Shown: positions 28,619 through 43,600, counted from the first letter of the stretch. The stretch is 64,000 nucleotides of DNA from Heloderma charlesbogerti (GCA_026122225.1 JANEZZ010002882.1:1612001-1676000), one strand, 5' to 3'. The notes: generated by a model from the letters alone, not told the origin. Program-made: numbers and translations.

Positions 28619-31600
28619 TTAAAGTTTGTCAGATCCGGATTTGGCCTGCCGATCTGCGTAGAAGAGGATATAGGCCTTGGCTTTCACCACAGTCTCCTCA
28701 TCCGTCAGCATTACGGTGCTGTCATTGAAATGGAACCAGCGGCCTTCGTGAGTCGCGTATGCTGTATAATGTCCAGAGCCAACCCTGTGAATGTTAACAC
28801 ACACAACATGAGAATGTAGGAAGAGCCCTGCGGGAACAGACCAAGGGCATCTCCAGCCCAGCATTCTGCTCACGCAGAAGCCCAAGCGAATGCAACAGCA
28901 CCCTCCCGCTCGTGTTCCCCAGCAGCTGGCATGGAGAGGCATGCTGCCTTCAATACCAGAAGTACATAGAGCCATCAGGAGCAGTAGCCATCGACAGCTT
29001 TTGTTGTTGTTGTTCAGTCATGTTCGACTCTTCATGACCCCATTTCTCCAATGCCCTTTTAAAGCTGTATAGTTGGTGGCTATCATGTTGTATTGTAAGC
29101 TCATGTCCTATTTCCACTAAAAAGAGACAGACCCACTGCTGTCTATTTTTATAAGCAAGATACTGGTCACATAAAGGCTTCTTCGGTGCAGCTACTCCCT
29201 CCCTTGAAATCAGGTGTGGGGAATGCGTGGCTCTCCAGATGTGCTCAGAAGGCAACTCCCATCAGCCCTAGTCAGTGTAATCAATGGTGAGGGGAGTTGC
29301 AGTCTGACTGAACCTGGAAGACCACCTGTTCCCCATCCCTGCTTTAAATGCTTGCCAAGCCCAAACTGCCTTTTCCGTGACTGGATATATGCAACATATT
29401 CCTTGTTGGGAACCCTTTCTATGGCGCCTTCTAATGTTTTTTGATCCATTCTGCCTAACACTCTTGTGACTGATAAATGGACTCTGCCAGAGCAGATTGT
29501 CTCCTCCCATTTATTCCCAGGGCAAGCAGGGCTCATGCAAAGTGGGAAAGTCAAAATCATCCACTGGGAAGGGCTGCTCAGCTCCAGTCCTGCCTGCTCA
29601 AGGGGCAGGGCATTCATCGCACCCACTCTCCAATACTCTGGTCATTGCTGACTTATTTTTTGACCAGGATACCTCTCTCCCTCCAGTCCCAGCAAGTAGT
29701 TTACCAGGGCAAGAAGGCACCTGGCATTTAAATTTGCCAGCTATACACCTTATGCATGGTGTACGAAGTGCCCAATGATGAGTGACCACCTATACCCATT
29801 TTGTACAGGAGGAAGGAATATGATGAAATGCCAGATCACCCAGAATGATTGGATTATTCAGAGCGTGCAAAGCACTGTTTCGTCAGGAGCCATTCAGCAC
29901 CTTCAGCATTTCTTCTTCTTCCCCTAATGCAGAGAGGAACCCTTCTGGCATTTGGGGCTTGCCCAGGGCCACACAGCACGTGGAAGAGCTGAAGACCTAC
30001 ATCACTCAAGTCCAAGTGAGCAGCCACCAGTCACGCTGATTTTGAGAGCCTGATCTGGTCTGGTCAGGTCAGCAATGCCCACGGACCACATCATTCGAGG
30101 CTGGCTTCCCACCCATCCAAGTGCTGAGGACTAAACTAAAAACCCCATATCCCACACTGCATTAGCTCTTGTTCTGTGGAACATGTTAGGCTCTTCTGCT
30201 TCATTCATTTTGACTCTGGCGTGTCAGCGCTCGCTCGCTCTCTCTCACACACACACACACACGCACACACCTGCAACTATCGTATGGCTAAAAGTGTCTC
30301 TTTTAGACACAACCCTCTCTCCGAGGCCCACATGTTTATAGGAAATGCCCTTTAAAAAAGCACAGGATGTAACAGGTTCTTCACACCCAGATGACTGATC
30401 TTGTTTAAAAAAATCAAGCGTGGCCAGCTGCCTCTAGCATAAGAACTAGACCATTTCCAAACACATTACTTCCTCTTAAGAGATTTGAATGAGGTACTCA
30501 AATCCAAAATTTCAGCTAACAATCCAGATAAAGCCTTCAGACAAAGCTTTGCATCTCATTCTCGGTTTTAAATGTAGAAGGGGAATTATACTAGAGTTCT
30601 GGAGAAACAGAGCTAAACATTTATAAAATTACTCTTAGATTCATAACTGATTCAAAATACGTCAAAGTCAACTTCTTGCCATAGCTCCCTTAAATCACTT
30701 GGCATGTCTATTATCCTGTGTCTTCCAGAAGCCATTCTAGAACCTTCAGGATACCAACTCCCACAGAAGCAGCAGGCAGAGCCCAATCATGAAGATCTTT
30801 AGGGAGAAGAGTTACCCAGCCCTCCCAGAATGACTCGGCCTAGTGGCAGTGAAGCAGGTTTTTTGGTGGGCTCTCCAGAGCAACTTCTTTCTCATTAAAA
30901 AAGGGAGATTTTTCCTGATGTTCTCCTATGACGTGACACACGCAGAGGAAAACCTGCCTCAGCAGCCCTATGGGGGAGTGCTTCCAAGGGAGGAATCTAC
31001 AGGGCAGCCATGTGGGCTTCTCTCCATACCTCTGCTAAGCATGACAAGATTGGTATGTTCTCATTCAGCAGAAAGGTCCTGCAGAGGGTTACATCCGGGA
31101 CTCCAGGTCTGCTTAGAGGGCTACCGCGGTGCTGGTCTCTACATCCCAACAGTTCTGGAATGCCTTCTGGGAGCCAACAGAGAAAGGGAAGTTTCTTGCC
31201 GTGAATTCCTGTTCTCTGTCTCCCAGTGGGAGACATTCCCATTCCACCCACCGCTGTGTCTTCCAACAGACCAGGGCACACTCAACAGGCTTCTGCCTTG
31301 CAGTAAGCTTGGGGGAGGCAGGCAGGCAAGGACTCCTGGGATGGTTCCCTCAGTCTGCCCTCTCTTGCATTTTAATTTCCTCTCATTAGCTACTGTTTTC
31401 TACTTATAGAAGATTATTAGCATAGGTTGGTGCCTGTTGCGCTGTGTACGTGCACGCATGCTCTGAGTGTGTGTGTGTGTGTGTGTGCGCGTGCACGCAC
31501 GCACACGTGGCGGGGGAGTGAATTAAGGGGTTGCTTCTGCTCTTCCAGTCCTGTCTGGGAGGACAGGGTAGCCCCTCCCCTCTGGAAGAGATCTACATGG

Positions 31601-34600
31601 CCCACCCAGAGAGCTTCAGTTATTGGGCAGTATAAAAATGTAATAAATAAATGGCTGGACCCTGCCTGCTACTCCAGTGGGAAGTGCTATCCTGAAGGTT
31701 CTGGTAGGGCCCCTGGAAGACACAGGGAACAAGAATTCACAGCAAGAAACATCCTTTTTTGCAAGAGAAAATAAAGAGAGACTGTTTGACGCAGTAAGGT
31801 TCCAATTTAAGGCTCTCTCTGCTCGCCACTTTCAAATTAGAAAGAGATGCTTAAGCTCAGCACTAGCCATAAACCTGTTTTCATTTAATGTCAGGTGTCT
31901 AGTGGAGCGATGTGGGTTTTTAGAGCAGAGGAACCTTTGAATGATTAACCTGGGAGGTGAAGCAGCCCTCCAGCATCCAATCAAGACCTTTGTCATACTC
32001 ACCCTGAACCATGGTGCACAACCACCGCTGCAAGGTCATACAGACAACTTTCTGGGCCACTGTTTTCAGGCTGCAATTGGGAGAGGGAGAGGGAGTGGGG
32101 AAGAGACAAAGACCAAAGAAACTGAGAATTCACCAGAATTCCAGACTCCATCAAAAGCTACTCCCCAAGAGAGACACTGTACCTCTAGCAAGTAACACTT
32201 CATGTCTAGGCCTCTCAGGGGAAACTCGACATAGGTGTCCACTTTGTTCCTCAAATATGCGGTCCAGTGAAAGCGTTTCAGATGTAAACATAGCACCTGC
32301 AGCATTAAAGTAGACACCCAAGCCAAAAGGTCACAGCAAGAATTCTTTAATGGGTAAGTACCCTAAAATCACAGATCTGTCACCTCCTTTGGATGTCAGG
32401 ACACAGAAAAATACTGCAGACAAACAGATCTTTCTTAAATGCATACCCTGCCTTGTGATTCTGTCAAAGCTCTTAAAACAGGGTGCAGAACTTCCGGCCA
32501 ATGGAGCCAGAGGTTCTGCACCCCTTGGGGTTCCTCCATGGGGCGGGGCTTAGGTTCCAACCTCAGCCCCTTGAGGAATCCCCTCGGAGGGCACCCCTGT
32601 GGTCATCTCCAATATGAGACTGGAGGTAACAGCAGCAGAATGCCTGCTATTATCTCCGATCTGATGCAAGGCGGTGAGACTTACAGCACAGGCGTGTCCC
32701 GCTCGCCCCCTCCCCTGCAATCCGCACTGCTCGCTCCGATCTGAGATCAGAGAGAACAATGGGGATGCAGGCAGCGGGAGAGCAGGGGGAAAAGTGTGAC
32801 TTCAGGGGTGGGGTCACACACCCTTGATGTTGACCGCCCTGCGGTAGGTCTGGTGGTGGGCAATCCAGCCCCCCCACAAACAGTTCTGAATTCCTGGCTC
32901 AAAAGATAAAAATCAATGTATAAAACATAACTCCACAATAAAAACAAGCACTCAAATGCAGCAGCAAAAGGGCCAGGGCATGGTTGCACTGGGCCCAGTG
33001 CAGGCTCCAGGTGTTTGAGGGGCCTTGGGCAAGACTCCCTCAGTAGGCTCCCTCCCTCAATGAATCTACCTTAGGAAACATGGGAAACTGCCTTGTACTG
33101 AGCCAGACCACTGGCCCATCTAGCCCTGTACTGCTGACACTGACCGGCAGCCACGACTCCCCAGGGACTCAGGCAGGGGTTTTCCCAGCCCTACCTGAAG
33201 ATGCCGGGGATCAAACCCGGGACCTTCTGCACACAAAGCAGGGCTCCACCAATGGTCACCAGCTGCTCTTGCCCTTCCCCCACTTTCTCATCTTTGCTCC
33301 CACTCGTTTGCAGCATGTAGGCTGCGGCATCTCCTGCTCCTCCTTCCCACCACCGCTGTTATCTGGGCCAAAGTGAGAGGCAGGTGAACATGGGGAAGAG
33401 GAGGAGCAAGTCCAGGGGGCTCCTGTCAGTCGCCCTTGCTGGAGCGAGGGCCCTTGGTAGGGGCCAACCAGGCCTGCCTCTGATGCTGACTGGAGACAAA
33501 CAATGTAATGCACAATGAACATTTTAGCAGCAGCAGCAGCCTCCTAGCATGGATTTTGGAGATGGAAATAGTCACACACAGGTTGTTTAAGAAGCAAGAG
33601 GAATCTGAAGAAACTGTTTTAAGCCCTGGGTCGCACCCACTGAATATTGTTGAGAGAAGTTACTGGAAGTGCCTAGTTCATTACATCATATTTCACAACT
33701 TTCAACTCCTGGTTCTCACCTTTGGTAGTTTCTGAATCCAGAATTTCTTGGTGGACTTCTGCTTCTTTTTACATTTGTGGCACATGTAGAGCTCCGTTTC
33801 GTCAAGTTCTTCCAGGTCTGTAAAACTGCGGAGGCAATCTGCGATAAAACAGAATGCAGCTGAGATGGTTAAACACATTTTCCCTGCTTAGTAACGAAGT
33901 CCTCTAATAATCCAATGAAAAAGACTGATTACAAAGACAAAAAGAGCGGCACACAGACTTACCCCGTAACGTACACATTGGTCCGTTTTCTTGGATCTTA
34001 CTACGTTTATTTCGGAACTGGCTTGGAATATCTAGCGAAAGGTCTGACAAACAACAACAGGTGAATTCAACATTAGTTTCGAATGTCAAAAATATAAGAG
34101 CTCCTTATAAAACCTTTCAAGATATGTACTTGATATATTTTACCTAGGAATGGGTCAAACTTTCTGGATTCGGTCCCACATATCAAGCAGTTGACTTCAT
34201 TCTGAAGAATGCCTCCGAAGACGGCTGTGACAACTGTAGAGGTGCCGTTTCTAGACAAAGCACGAGGAGAAGAACATCAGCGCAGCTCACTTCTGTCGCT
34301 GCGATCCAATAAATTCCTTTAAAGAGCATCAGGAACCTCATTCAGCTTTATTCGGGAATTCTACTTTTGTGTAACTAGTACTCGGTTTCAGCATCATTCT
34401 GCAGCAGGGAGTCTTTTCCACTCACATAGGCTCCCCACATGATGTAGAACCCCTGATTTCCTATGCTGGAGGGGACAGTGATACGGGGGGAGAGCAGAGG
34501 GAGGGTGCCTATCCTCACTCTCCTTCCTGGCCGATTCTATGCAGAACTGAAAGGCGATTCACCTGACTTCTCCAGGTCCTTTCAATTCTCAGAAAAGAAC

Positions 34601-37600
34601 TGGAGATGCACTTTGTTTAAAGGCACCGAGCTACTAATATTGCCCCAATGCAACATCGCTGTACCAGCTCTGTCCAAATGGCAAAAAAGTATCCCGAGAT
34701 AAACTGGCGAGGAAACACCAGTTTCAAGGCAATCAATGTTTTGGAAATGGATAAAAGAGGCTTCAAAATGGAAAAGAAAACGATGGGCACATTATTATAT
34801 TGTGTGTGGGGGGGTGGGGGGTAGAAATGGCCTGTGCAATGTGCTGCCCTTTCCTTCATTCCCTTCTGCTGCTTCTCCTTTCCCCTAAGCCAAAGGACTC
34901 TGGCTGAGGTGGTTCTGTATTTTTGTGAAGGAAAACCAATACTATGTTTCATCTTTCTCCAATACTGATTAGTACATGGAAAATGTAACTGAATTCCTAT
35001 TTATTTATTCATTCATTCATTTATTTATTTATTAAATGTATTAATCGTGCATCTGGCTGGTCACCCAGCCACTCTGGGCAATGTACAAGCGTATAATAAA
35101 ACAGTTTAAATCAATAAAATTCTACAATAAAAACATTTTCTAAAATACCCTAACCCACCCCAAATGCCTGAAGACTCCAAAGGGCTCAGTCCTCATACTC
35201 GGAACCTGATCATTTCCTACACCCCCACTCCAAAAGACAGGCAGATTGCCACGGCATAGAAGCAGCAGTAACCACTCCTGCAGATGAATGCACTTCGCTT
35301 GAGAGAGGTACACTCTCAATTCACTTAGTGCCAGGCGGACTGCAAAAGTCCCATGCTCCTAACGAGCACACTCTAGTGCATCTGCTGCTCACCCTCACCT
35401 CACCTCCTGGCACATAAAAGGAAACGTGTGGAAACCTGACACGATCCACCACAGCACACTGAATCCCAGCAAATTGCTCAGGGCTATGGAGGAGGAAGCA
35501 AATGGAAAAGAGGAGTTCCTGGCACCAGGCTGCCTTCCGTGTGCTTCCACCTGTACTTCTGCCAGCAGTGAAGTACATCAGCTGAGGTGCACATGAATTG
35601 TCCATTGACCATAACAACATGCCAACTGCCAGGAGTCTGTCTCTCAGAGGTTATAGGCCGCCGTCAGCAGCTGCCATGCTGCGTAACCTGTATAAGACTT
35701 TTCCTGACAAATTCCTGCCAGGGCCTTCTCAATTCTTGTTGCCTACACAATTAGCATTTTTTTGTTCTACAGCTAGGAAACTGTCATCTCAGGAAGCTTT
35801 TTCATGCAATTCACAGGATCTAACAACGCATCTTATAAAATGCTCTTTAACAGGACAGCATGAAACAAAGTTGTAGGAGGAGTTAAAACTATCTTCTTAC
35901 ATGCAACATCTACTGCCAGCAGAGAGACCAGAATTCTCTTGCAAGATGACTGAGCGGGAAACACCGTTGAAGCCTCCTTGGAGTTCCAAGTGCAGATGGT
36001 CCAAAAGGTAACGCATGAATTCATGGGCATCTTGCTGCTGGTACCCCCTTAACGTAAACACATCAATGAATATATAGATTGCTTACTTACACTGGTGGAG
36101 AATTAACATTATATGACAAGGTGTGTGTTTACCCAGCCAATATCAAGTACAGTGCCTGAATTAAAAACAGTTTCTTAAACCACCAGAACAGGAGGAATGA
36201 ACTCTTGATTTAGTGAGCCCCATTCGGTGAGTGTCATTTAATGTCCATTGCAAAGAGTTCTCTAATATGCTCACTGATATTTTTCTAAATGTGGGGCAGG
36301 ACCATTAAGAGATATTTTGTGTATGCATGTATATATGTAGGTATTTATGAACAGCGCCTTTCCAGCTAAATTAGAAATCTAATGGTCGCTTTTACTGAAG
36401 GACTCCTCAACTATCTTTTAGTTGTCAAGCTGACCAACCTCTCTCCTCTACTCAACTTTCAGCCCCTCTACTTCCCTTGAATGGCAGTCCCAACTACTGT
36501 GTGTTGACCATAACCCAGAAGGAATCCCGTATCTCTCCTCATCAACCCCACTACTGGTCGACCTTGTATTTAAGGTTGCTGCACCGCATAGACTGAAAAG
36601 TTACAGTGCTCAAACCCGCTAAAAGAGTGGTTTGGCTTTCTGGGATTTGTAATAAACTAAAGCCTCCAAACAATACTGCACAGGAGTTACTGGGCAGAAT
36701 CCAATGGGGCGCTTACACCCCCACCAATTCTCTTATGTCTGCAGCGTGATTATTTAATACTTCTGGGGCAACTGGAAACGAGCAAAAAAGCTCATTTCTG
36801 GAATGGGGTAGGTCAGTGGAGCTCACATAAGGGAGCTCCACCAACCTGCCCCATCGACAAATGAGTGTTTCCACTCATTTCAGGGCTTCCTCTGGGAAGT
36901 CCGTAATCTCTGTTGTGCAAGTGGTGGGTCCTGCTCGTGCAACAGAATCGGCAGGACCCACTGCTTACACAACCGAATCTGTGGGGCACAAGAGAATCAG
37001 TGCAGGCATAAGTACCCCACTGGATTCTACCCTTTATAATTTTGTTCCTGGTAAAGCAAGTATTCAATTTGTGCTGTTAGGTGTGCACAATTCTTAGATT
37101 GTGATCCCTTAGAGCCCAAATCAAGATAATCTTGATACAGGAATTCGTTATTTTTCTTCTCAGAAACTAAGGCCAGAAGCCAAGCTTGCCAGGACCACCC
37201 ATTAAAACTGTGCCTGAGTTAGATCCAAGCCCAATTGTCTATCTAATCATTACATTCCCCCGTTCACACTTTTATAATGCAGCTCTTAAAGACATGTTTT
37301 AAATCGCCAGCTATAAATATAATTTTGCATACGCTAACATTTTTTACATCAAGTGTGTTTGAAAAATAGGAAACAAGCTGCAGACTGCTTACGAGAAATC
37401 CTCCAAGCACATTTTCTCAAATTACTATCAGCAAAATGGGGTATGCCAAATTAAGCGACTTGAAATGGTTTCATCCCTATCCTTCACCTTCTTTCAAGAG
37501 CTGCCTTCCATCTGCCCAAGTCCTGCTAGTTCAAGCAAACAGCATCAAGTGATGACTTGCATGCTTTGGGAGGGTGGGCAGGCAGGGAGATCACAGATCC

Positions 37601-40600
37601 AATACTTCAGGCAGAGCTCTCATAATCACTTGGTCTTGCCTCAGACACAATACTCCTCAATACTCCTGTGAGTTATCAAGTTATGTATGCACATGCATGG
37701 ATCAGCATACAGCTGAAGCAACAGCAGTGCACTGCCTTTCACTACGGAGCACCAGCGTGGCCCATTGCAGCAAATGCAAGAAGTCCTATGGCACCTGAGA
37801 GACCAATGTGTTATGGCTTAACTAGAGTCCACTTCATCAGATGCATGAAGTGTTATCCTCAGCAGGCAAGAATATAGACCTAAGGATACAGAGAGAGAAA
37901 AATGTAAAGAGTTGAGATCAGAGGGAAAATGAAATGTGAAAAATACAGACTGACAGTGGTTTTTTATCCCACTACAGTTGTTAATTAACTTGTCAAGGCT
38001 AGGATGTTTGTTTTCCACACTACTTTGTTAACCGTCAGTTCCACTTATTTTATGTACATTTATGTTTTAACATAATTGTCCATGTCTTGCATTTCATTTT
38101 GTTCTGACATTACCGCTTATGTTTTCTCTATAACCGTGTGTGTGCACGTGCGTGCGTGCACGTGCATGTGTGTGCACACCCAAGGATGACATTCCATGCA
38201 TCAAGTGGATTCTAGTCTACGAAGGCTTATGGTTTAATAAGTGTATTCGTCTTTAAGGTGCCACAAAACCTACCTGTTTTACACTGTTTTGGAGACTGTT
38301 CAGCCAACAACACATACTGGTTTGTCAGCAGACATTTGGTACAGGCTACCCAAATCCACAGTTCCTTGGTCATTACAAGAATTGCCAACACTAAGTACGT
38401 AGACAATTTCAGGCCGCATGTTTCTATAACTGACACCAAGTCTGCAACAGCAGACAGGCAAATTCAATTAAAAGAAACTGTACCACATATTTGAATGAGT
38501 TCCCACATTAAAACCTCCCTGCTTGTACGAAGCTAGCATGTCTGTGAAAAAGTCAAGTGAGAGGCCTTCTTGCCGACATGCCATTTTTCACATGCAGAGA
38601 GATTTTGATGAACAGATGCTACTAAAAATGCTGTATCTTATGTGCAAATCCAAGGTGGTACAGTTGTCAGGACCAAATCCTTAAGGTGGATCCTTAATGT
38701 GGCTATAAAGATTCCAAGTGCACTGGTGTTTTAAGGTACACCAAACCTTGATGGAGCTGACAATGATACAGAGGGGCCAGTTCACACCATCCTCTGCATG
38801 CACCAAACAAGTCAAGCAGACATGTACAATGAAGTAGCTGGTCTGAGACTCAGCTCATCAGGTGCTGAACCGTCACAGCTGGTGAGGCCCTCCAGCAACT
38901 GCGTCTCCAAGTGGTGCACTGCAATGTGTAATTGCTGAATCACTGGATGCTCAAAGAATATGTTCATTGCTCTGCTCTCTCCCAAGAGTATGGGATGGAC
39001 ACAGTTTTGTCCTTTATAATGGAACAAGCAAGGGAAAAGGACAGAGCAGTTACCTCGAGAAACACAAAGGGCACACTTGTGAGTGAAGAAAACAGAGGTA
39101 TAGTCAGGGTTGATTAAAGTGACAAGCGCAAGACTTTTCATCAAAAATAAGCAGTAATTCTAACCGAACAGATGAGCCAGTTCCCTGCTCACAGAGCTAA
39201 TCCCAAAACTGCCTAGTCTCTGCCCAGCCAGACTTTGATGCAACTGTCTCCATGAGACAGATGGGTCAGGATTTCATTTGGAGCATAGAGCTGAGACACC
39301 ATGGAATCTGGCATACAGTTCCCATGCTCCCCACCCATCTCAGCCCTTTCATTCTAAGCCACACACTGGAACACAGCACAACACCCAATTCTCATATCCA
39401 CGTAGCTCCTCTGGCTCTAGGGGAGAGCGGGTGTCTTGACTGTTTGTGGTGTTTGAGACTGAACCTTTGTATAATGTTGATCTTATGAAGGGTCAAGCAT
39501 GGCCCAAAGCACACTTTGGTTTATTAGTTCTCTCTCCGCCTCCTTCTATCACACTCAGTTTCGGAGCGCCACCCTTGCCAACTCACCACCACCAGGGCCA
39601 GAGAGAGGCAGAATTAAGCTTGTCTCCAATGAGATGTTGGCATGTTACCTCACATCCTGAGGGGATAAGCAAACTTTCTTGTCACTGGAATAAGTCCCTT
39701 CCCACCCCAAAGGGCAGCCCTTTCTATTAAAAGCAAATGAACCCACAGTGCTGAAAATCTGCTAGAGCAACTTAGGGGGCAGAGCTCTTGCTTTGACTTC
39801 AGGCGAGGAGGAGGAAAAATGGCCAAAATATTATGAGAAACTGATGAGGACTTTTGCCCATTGCTTGAAACCACTGATGCTAAACTTCCTTGATTCTCAT
39901 TAGCCAGGGCACACAAGGCAACTAGAAGAGAACAGGTGGCCTTTTCATTGCCTGGGTTTCTCACTTCACAGGCTCTGGGGATGTGTTCAGAGCATCTTTT
40001 CAGCACTGCTACAGGCATTAACACATTAACAGAACATCTTTACTACCTGAAAATGTGGAGCAACTTACCTTCTGCACAATTAATCCTAATAGGGTTCAGT
40101 GCTCCTTTGAAAGAGGTTCAGGGGCCGGGACAGGGAGACCTTGGAGAGGAATGACACTTGGATTTACTTGTGTGAACTATGCTCTTTGACAGCCTGGGTG
40201 CAAAATGCTATTGCACATAGATTTATTCTCTTTGCAGCACTTATTTACAACTACAATGAAAGAAACTAGTTAAATATCGAGAGAATCAAGGAAGTTTTGC
40301 CCAGTATGTTTTGCTCAGGCCTGCTGGAGCTGTGTATTTGTAAGCACAGTTCCTGCCAAAAGCAAAGGTTTGGGATCTGTCAGGCCCTTAATTCGTATTG
40401 CACAGAATAAGAACTTAGTATGTCTGAGCACTGCTAGACTTAACAAAACAAACAAAAACACTCTTATTTTTATCACTGCTCTGTCTGTATATTGGAAGAA
40501 TAAGAGAACCCTCTGACAAACAGTGGGCACAATCCTGAAGAGCAAGCAGCTCTCACAGTAAGGTAAAATGGCATTCATAGTCAACAAAAAGGCTTTCCTT

Positions 40601-43600
40601 CCAGATAAAGTCAGATTCACAAAGAAGCTTTTTTTTAAAACAGGACTTACCTAAAGTTTGGCATGATTTTCCAAACTACATAAAATAAAGATTCAGGGCT
40701 GAATGCCGTTTGACTTCCTTGCCACAGAGCACACAACGTCTTCCGAAACTCTTCCACCAATGAACTGGGGAAGAAAATTGAAAGCTTATTGTTAGGATGA
40801 AAATCTATACATGCAGTAACTAAGATTCCCACTATGTTTGTAAGTAACCTGCATAGTGTATATGCTATATAAGTGAAAACTGTATTACACTATCAACCTA
40901 GGCATTGTAATCAACTTCTAGGAATTCTAGCAATTTCCAAGGCAAGCTTAGGAAACATGAGAACATATGAATAAGTATGATTTTGCAATTACAACTGAAC
41001 CACACGCTAATGTGTGAAGTGCAGTGTTTTTATGAGCCATAAACAATCTAGTCAAGATTCTTCAGACATGCATACAGCATGCTTAATTCTAACATTAAAG
41101 ACATTTACGCACTGGAGCCAGCAACGAGAGAGAGAGAGAGAGAGAGTGTGTGTGTATTTATAGATGAATGGTATAGGTGAGAGAGTGTGCATGCATAGGG
41201 GAGAATGAAAGCAAGCAAGGTAGGCAGGCTGTGGGGTTGGTTGGAGTGGGAACTGGCTTGACTACCATGCATTCATTTGATCTGGGACTTGGCTTGCTCT
41301 GTGACCCAGAGTGATCTGTTTTGTGTGGATTTTGAATCCTGTCCATGTATTAAATGTATTAATTGCCCTGTGGCTGAGCTCACCTGTTTTGTGTTATATA
41401 GTTCTTGCTTTGTGCTTTTGACTGTCTGAAGTATGTTAGAATCCTATGTACACCTACTGGAGAGCAAGACTCATTGAAAACAAAGAGTTATGTGGCACTA
41501 TAAAGGGTAATCAATTTATTACGGCACAAGCTTTTGCGGTCTAGAAATCTAGTAGGTAAAACTATTCCCATCCACTTATTTCTATGCCAGGAAAATATTT
41601 ACCTGCTAAGTCTACTTGCATTGGATGGAAAAGAGCACAGCCAGTAAAATACTTAGCCATAATCCTGGGTTCAGACTTAACTCAAAGCTATCCTTTCCAG
41701 GACTACAAAGGGAAGAATAAAGCAGAAGCGAACAGGCTGCTTACAACAGCAAGCTTCTCATTCACAGTGTAGTTTATTAAGTCAGGATTCCTGGCTTAAG
41801 ATGACATCTGAACACAGCCACAGAATGTATGGCTGAGATCTGCGTATCATATGCAAATATTATAAATGTACTTATACATCACAATAAAGTTGCCTGGTCT
41901 GGAGTGCTGTTTTTATGCCCTAATTGTTTACTTGTGGCCTGAGCGGCAATGGATGACAATGGTGCATACTTCGTGGGTAGTAGTGGATTAAAGGTTAAAC
42001 AGTACCATGTTCACTTCTTAAAACTTGGTGAAGAGGCTGTTTTGACCAATAAATTATTTTGCATTTTTTCAGTCTCAGAAGCTATTTAGACGTACAGTAT
42101 ATCCTGCTTTTAGGTTCAGGCACACTAGCATGCCCTGATCTCATTCCCTCTCCCCATATCCTTATGAGGAAGAAAAGAATATAAAAAAGGGGGTGGTGGT
42201 GCTAAAGCAGTATTATTTGCATTTTACAGATGGAAACCAAGGCCAAGAGAGTGATTTCAAGGAGAAACGAGGATGAAACTTTTGAAAAGCAAATAGCCAA
42301 TGTTTCAAGGAAGCATGATGTAGTAGTAAGGGGGACTTCAATTTCCCTGATATTTGCTGGGAGACAAATTCTGCAAAACATGGTCCCTCCAGGAAATTCC
42401 TGACTTGTGTGGCGGATAACTTCCTCCTACAGAAAATAGAGGAAGGAACTAGAGGATTGGCTATCCTTGACTTGATCCTAACTAACAGAGATGACTTGGT
42501 GGATAAAGTAGCAGTTACAGGAACTCTGGGGGAAAGTGACCACATTATACTTCAGTTCTTGGTTCTAAGGAAAGCAAAAGCCGATTGTAGTCAAACGTGT
42601 ACCCTGGATTTTAGGAAAGCTGATTTAAATAAACTCAGAACAATGATAAGTAAGGTCCCATGGTAAGCGACTCTAACGAGAACAGGAGTCCAAGATGCGT
42701 GGGAGCTTTTAAAGAAGGAAATTCTCAAGGCACAATTACAAACAATTCCAACAAGAAGAAAAGGTGGAAGACAACAGAAGAAGCCAATGTGGCTTCACAA
42801 AAAGTTTAAAGATGACTTGAAAACAAAAAAGGACACATATAGGAAGTGGAAAGAAGGCCACACAACAAAGGAAGAGTCCAGGCAGGTAGCACAGAATTGC
42901 AGGGATGGCGTCAGGAAGGCTAAAGCTGAGAACGACCTGAGGTTAGCGAGGGATGCTAAAAGCAACAAACAGGCTTTCTTCAGCTACGTGCATAGTAAAA
43001 GGCAGAGGAAAGAAATGGTGGTTCAGCTATTAAATAAGGATAGCAAAACGATAACAGATGACAAAGAAAAGGCAGAGGTGCTCAATTCCTACTTTGGCTC
43101 AGTCTTCTCCCAAAAGAGGGTCTATGACCCCCCTGGCAAGGGCAAAGTACAGGCTGAAGGGGCAGGATTGCAGCTTGAGATCGATAGACATATTGTCAAG
43201 GAACACCTCATTACTTCGAATGAATTCAAATCTCCAGGACCAGATGAACTGCATCCTAGAGTAATAAAGGAACTGGCAGAAGAACTCTCAGAACCACTGT
43301 CCATTCTCCTGGAGAAAACATGGAGGACGGGTGAAGTGCCAGACGACTGGAGGAGGGCTAATGTGGTCCCTATATTCAAAAAGGCTAGAAAGGAGGAACC
43401 TGGGAACTACAGACCAGTCAGTCTGACATCAATCCCTGGGAAAATTCTGGAGCAGATGATAAAGGAATCCATCTGTAAGCACCTTGACAACAATGCCGTG
43501 ATTACTCCAAGCCAGCATGGATTTGTCAAGAACAAGTCCTGCCAGACAAATTTGATCTCATTTTTTGATCAAGTAACCTCCCTTGTGGACCGTGGGAATG

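Larger units (their letters stand above)
28619..32296 (-). other. USP3: USP3 C-terminal exons with His box
   Basis: Exons 32296-32183 (114 nt, [19 protein letters not shown]), 32070-32003 (68 nt, [20 protein letters not shown]) and 28784-28619 (166 nt). The last exon carries the catalytic His box [20 protein letters not shown], including the active-site His and the following Asn/Asp, and ends GSDKL. The His and Cys boxes are both intact, so an active protease is expected. Confidence 0.96.
33720..40764 (-). other. USP3: USP3 central catalytic-domain exons
   Basis: Exons 40764-40651 (114 nt, [18 protein letters not shown]), 36047-35901 (147 nt, [19 protein letters not shown]), 34250-34144 (107 nt, [19 protein letters not shown]), 34043-33963 (81 nt, [15 protein letters not shown]) and 33838-33720 (119 nt, [18 protein letters not shown]). 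Cys pairs in [10 protein letters not shown] and MCHKCKKK form the zinc ribbon typical of USP fingers. QQQDAHEF is the conserved QQD box. All phases agree. Confidence 0.95.

Noticed and set aside
30843..31409. 188-codon plus-strand frame in a USP3 intron
   Set aside because: No domain or conserved motif; opposite strand to the gene and no splice or promoter evidence.
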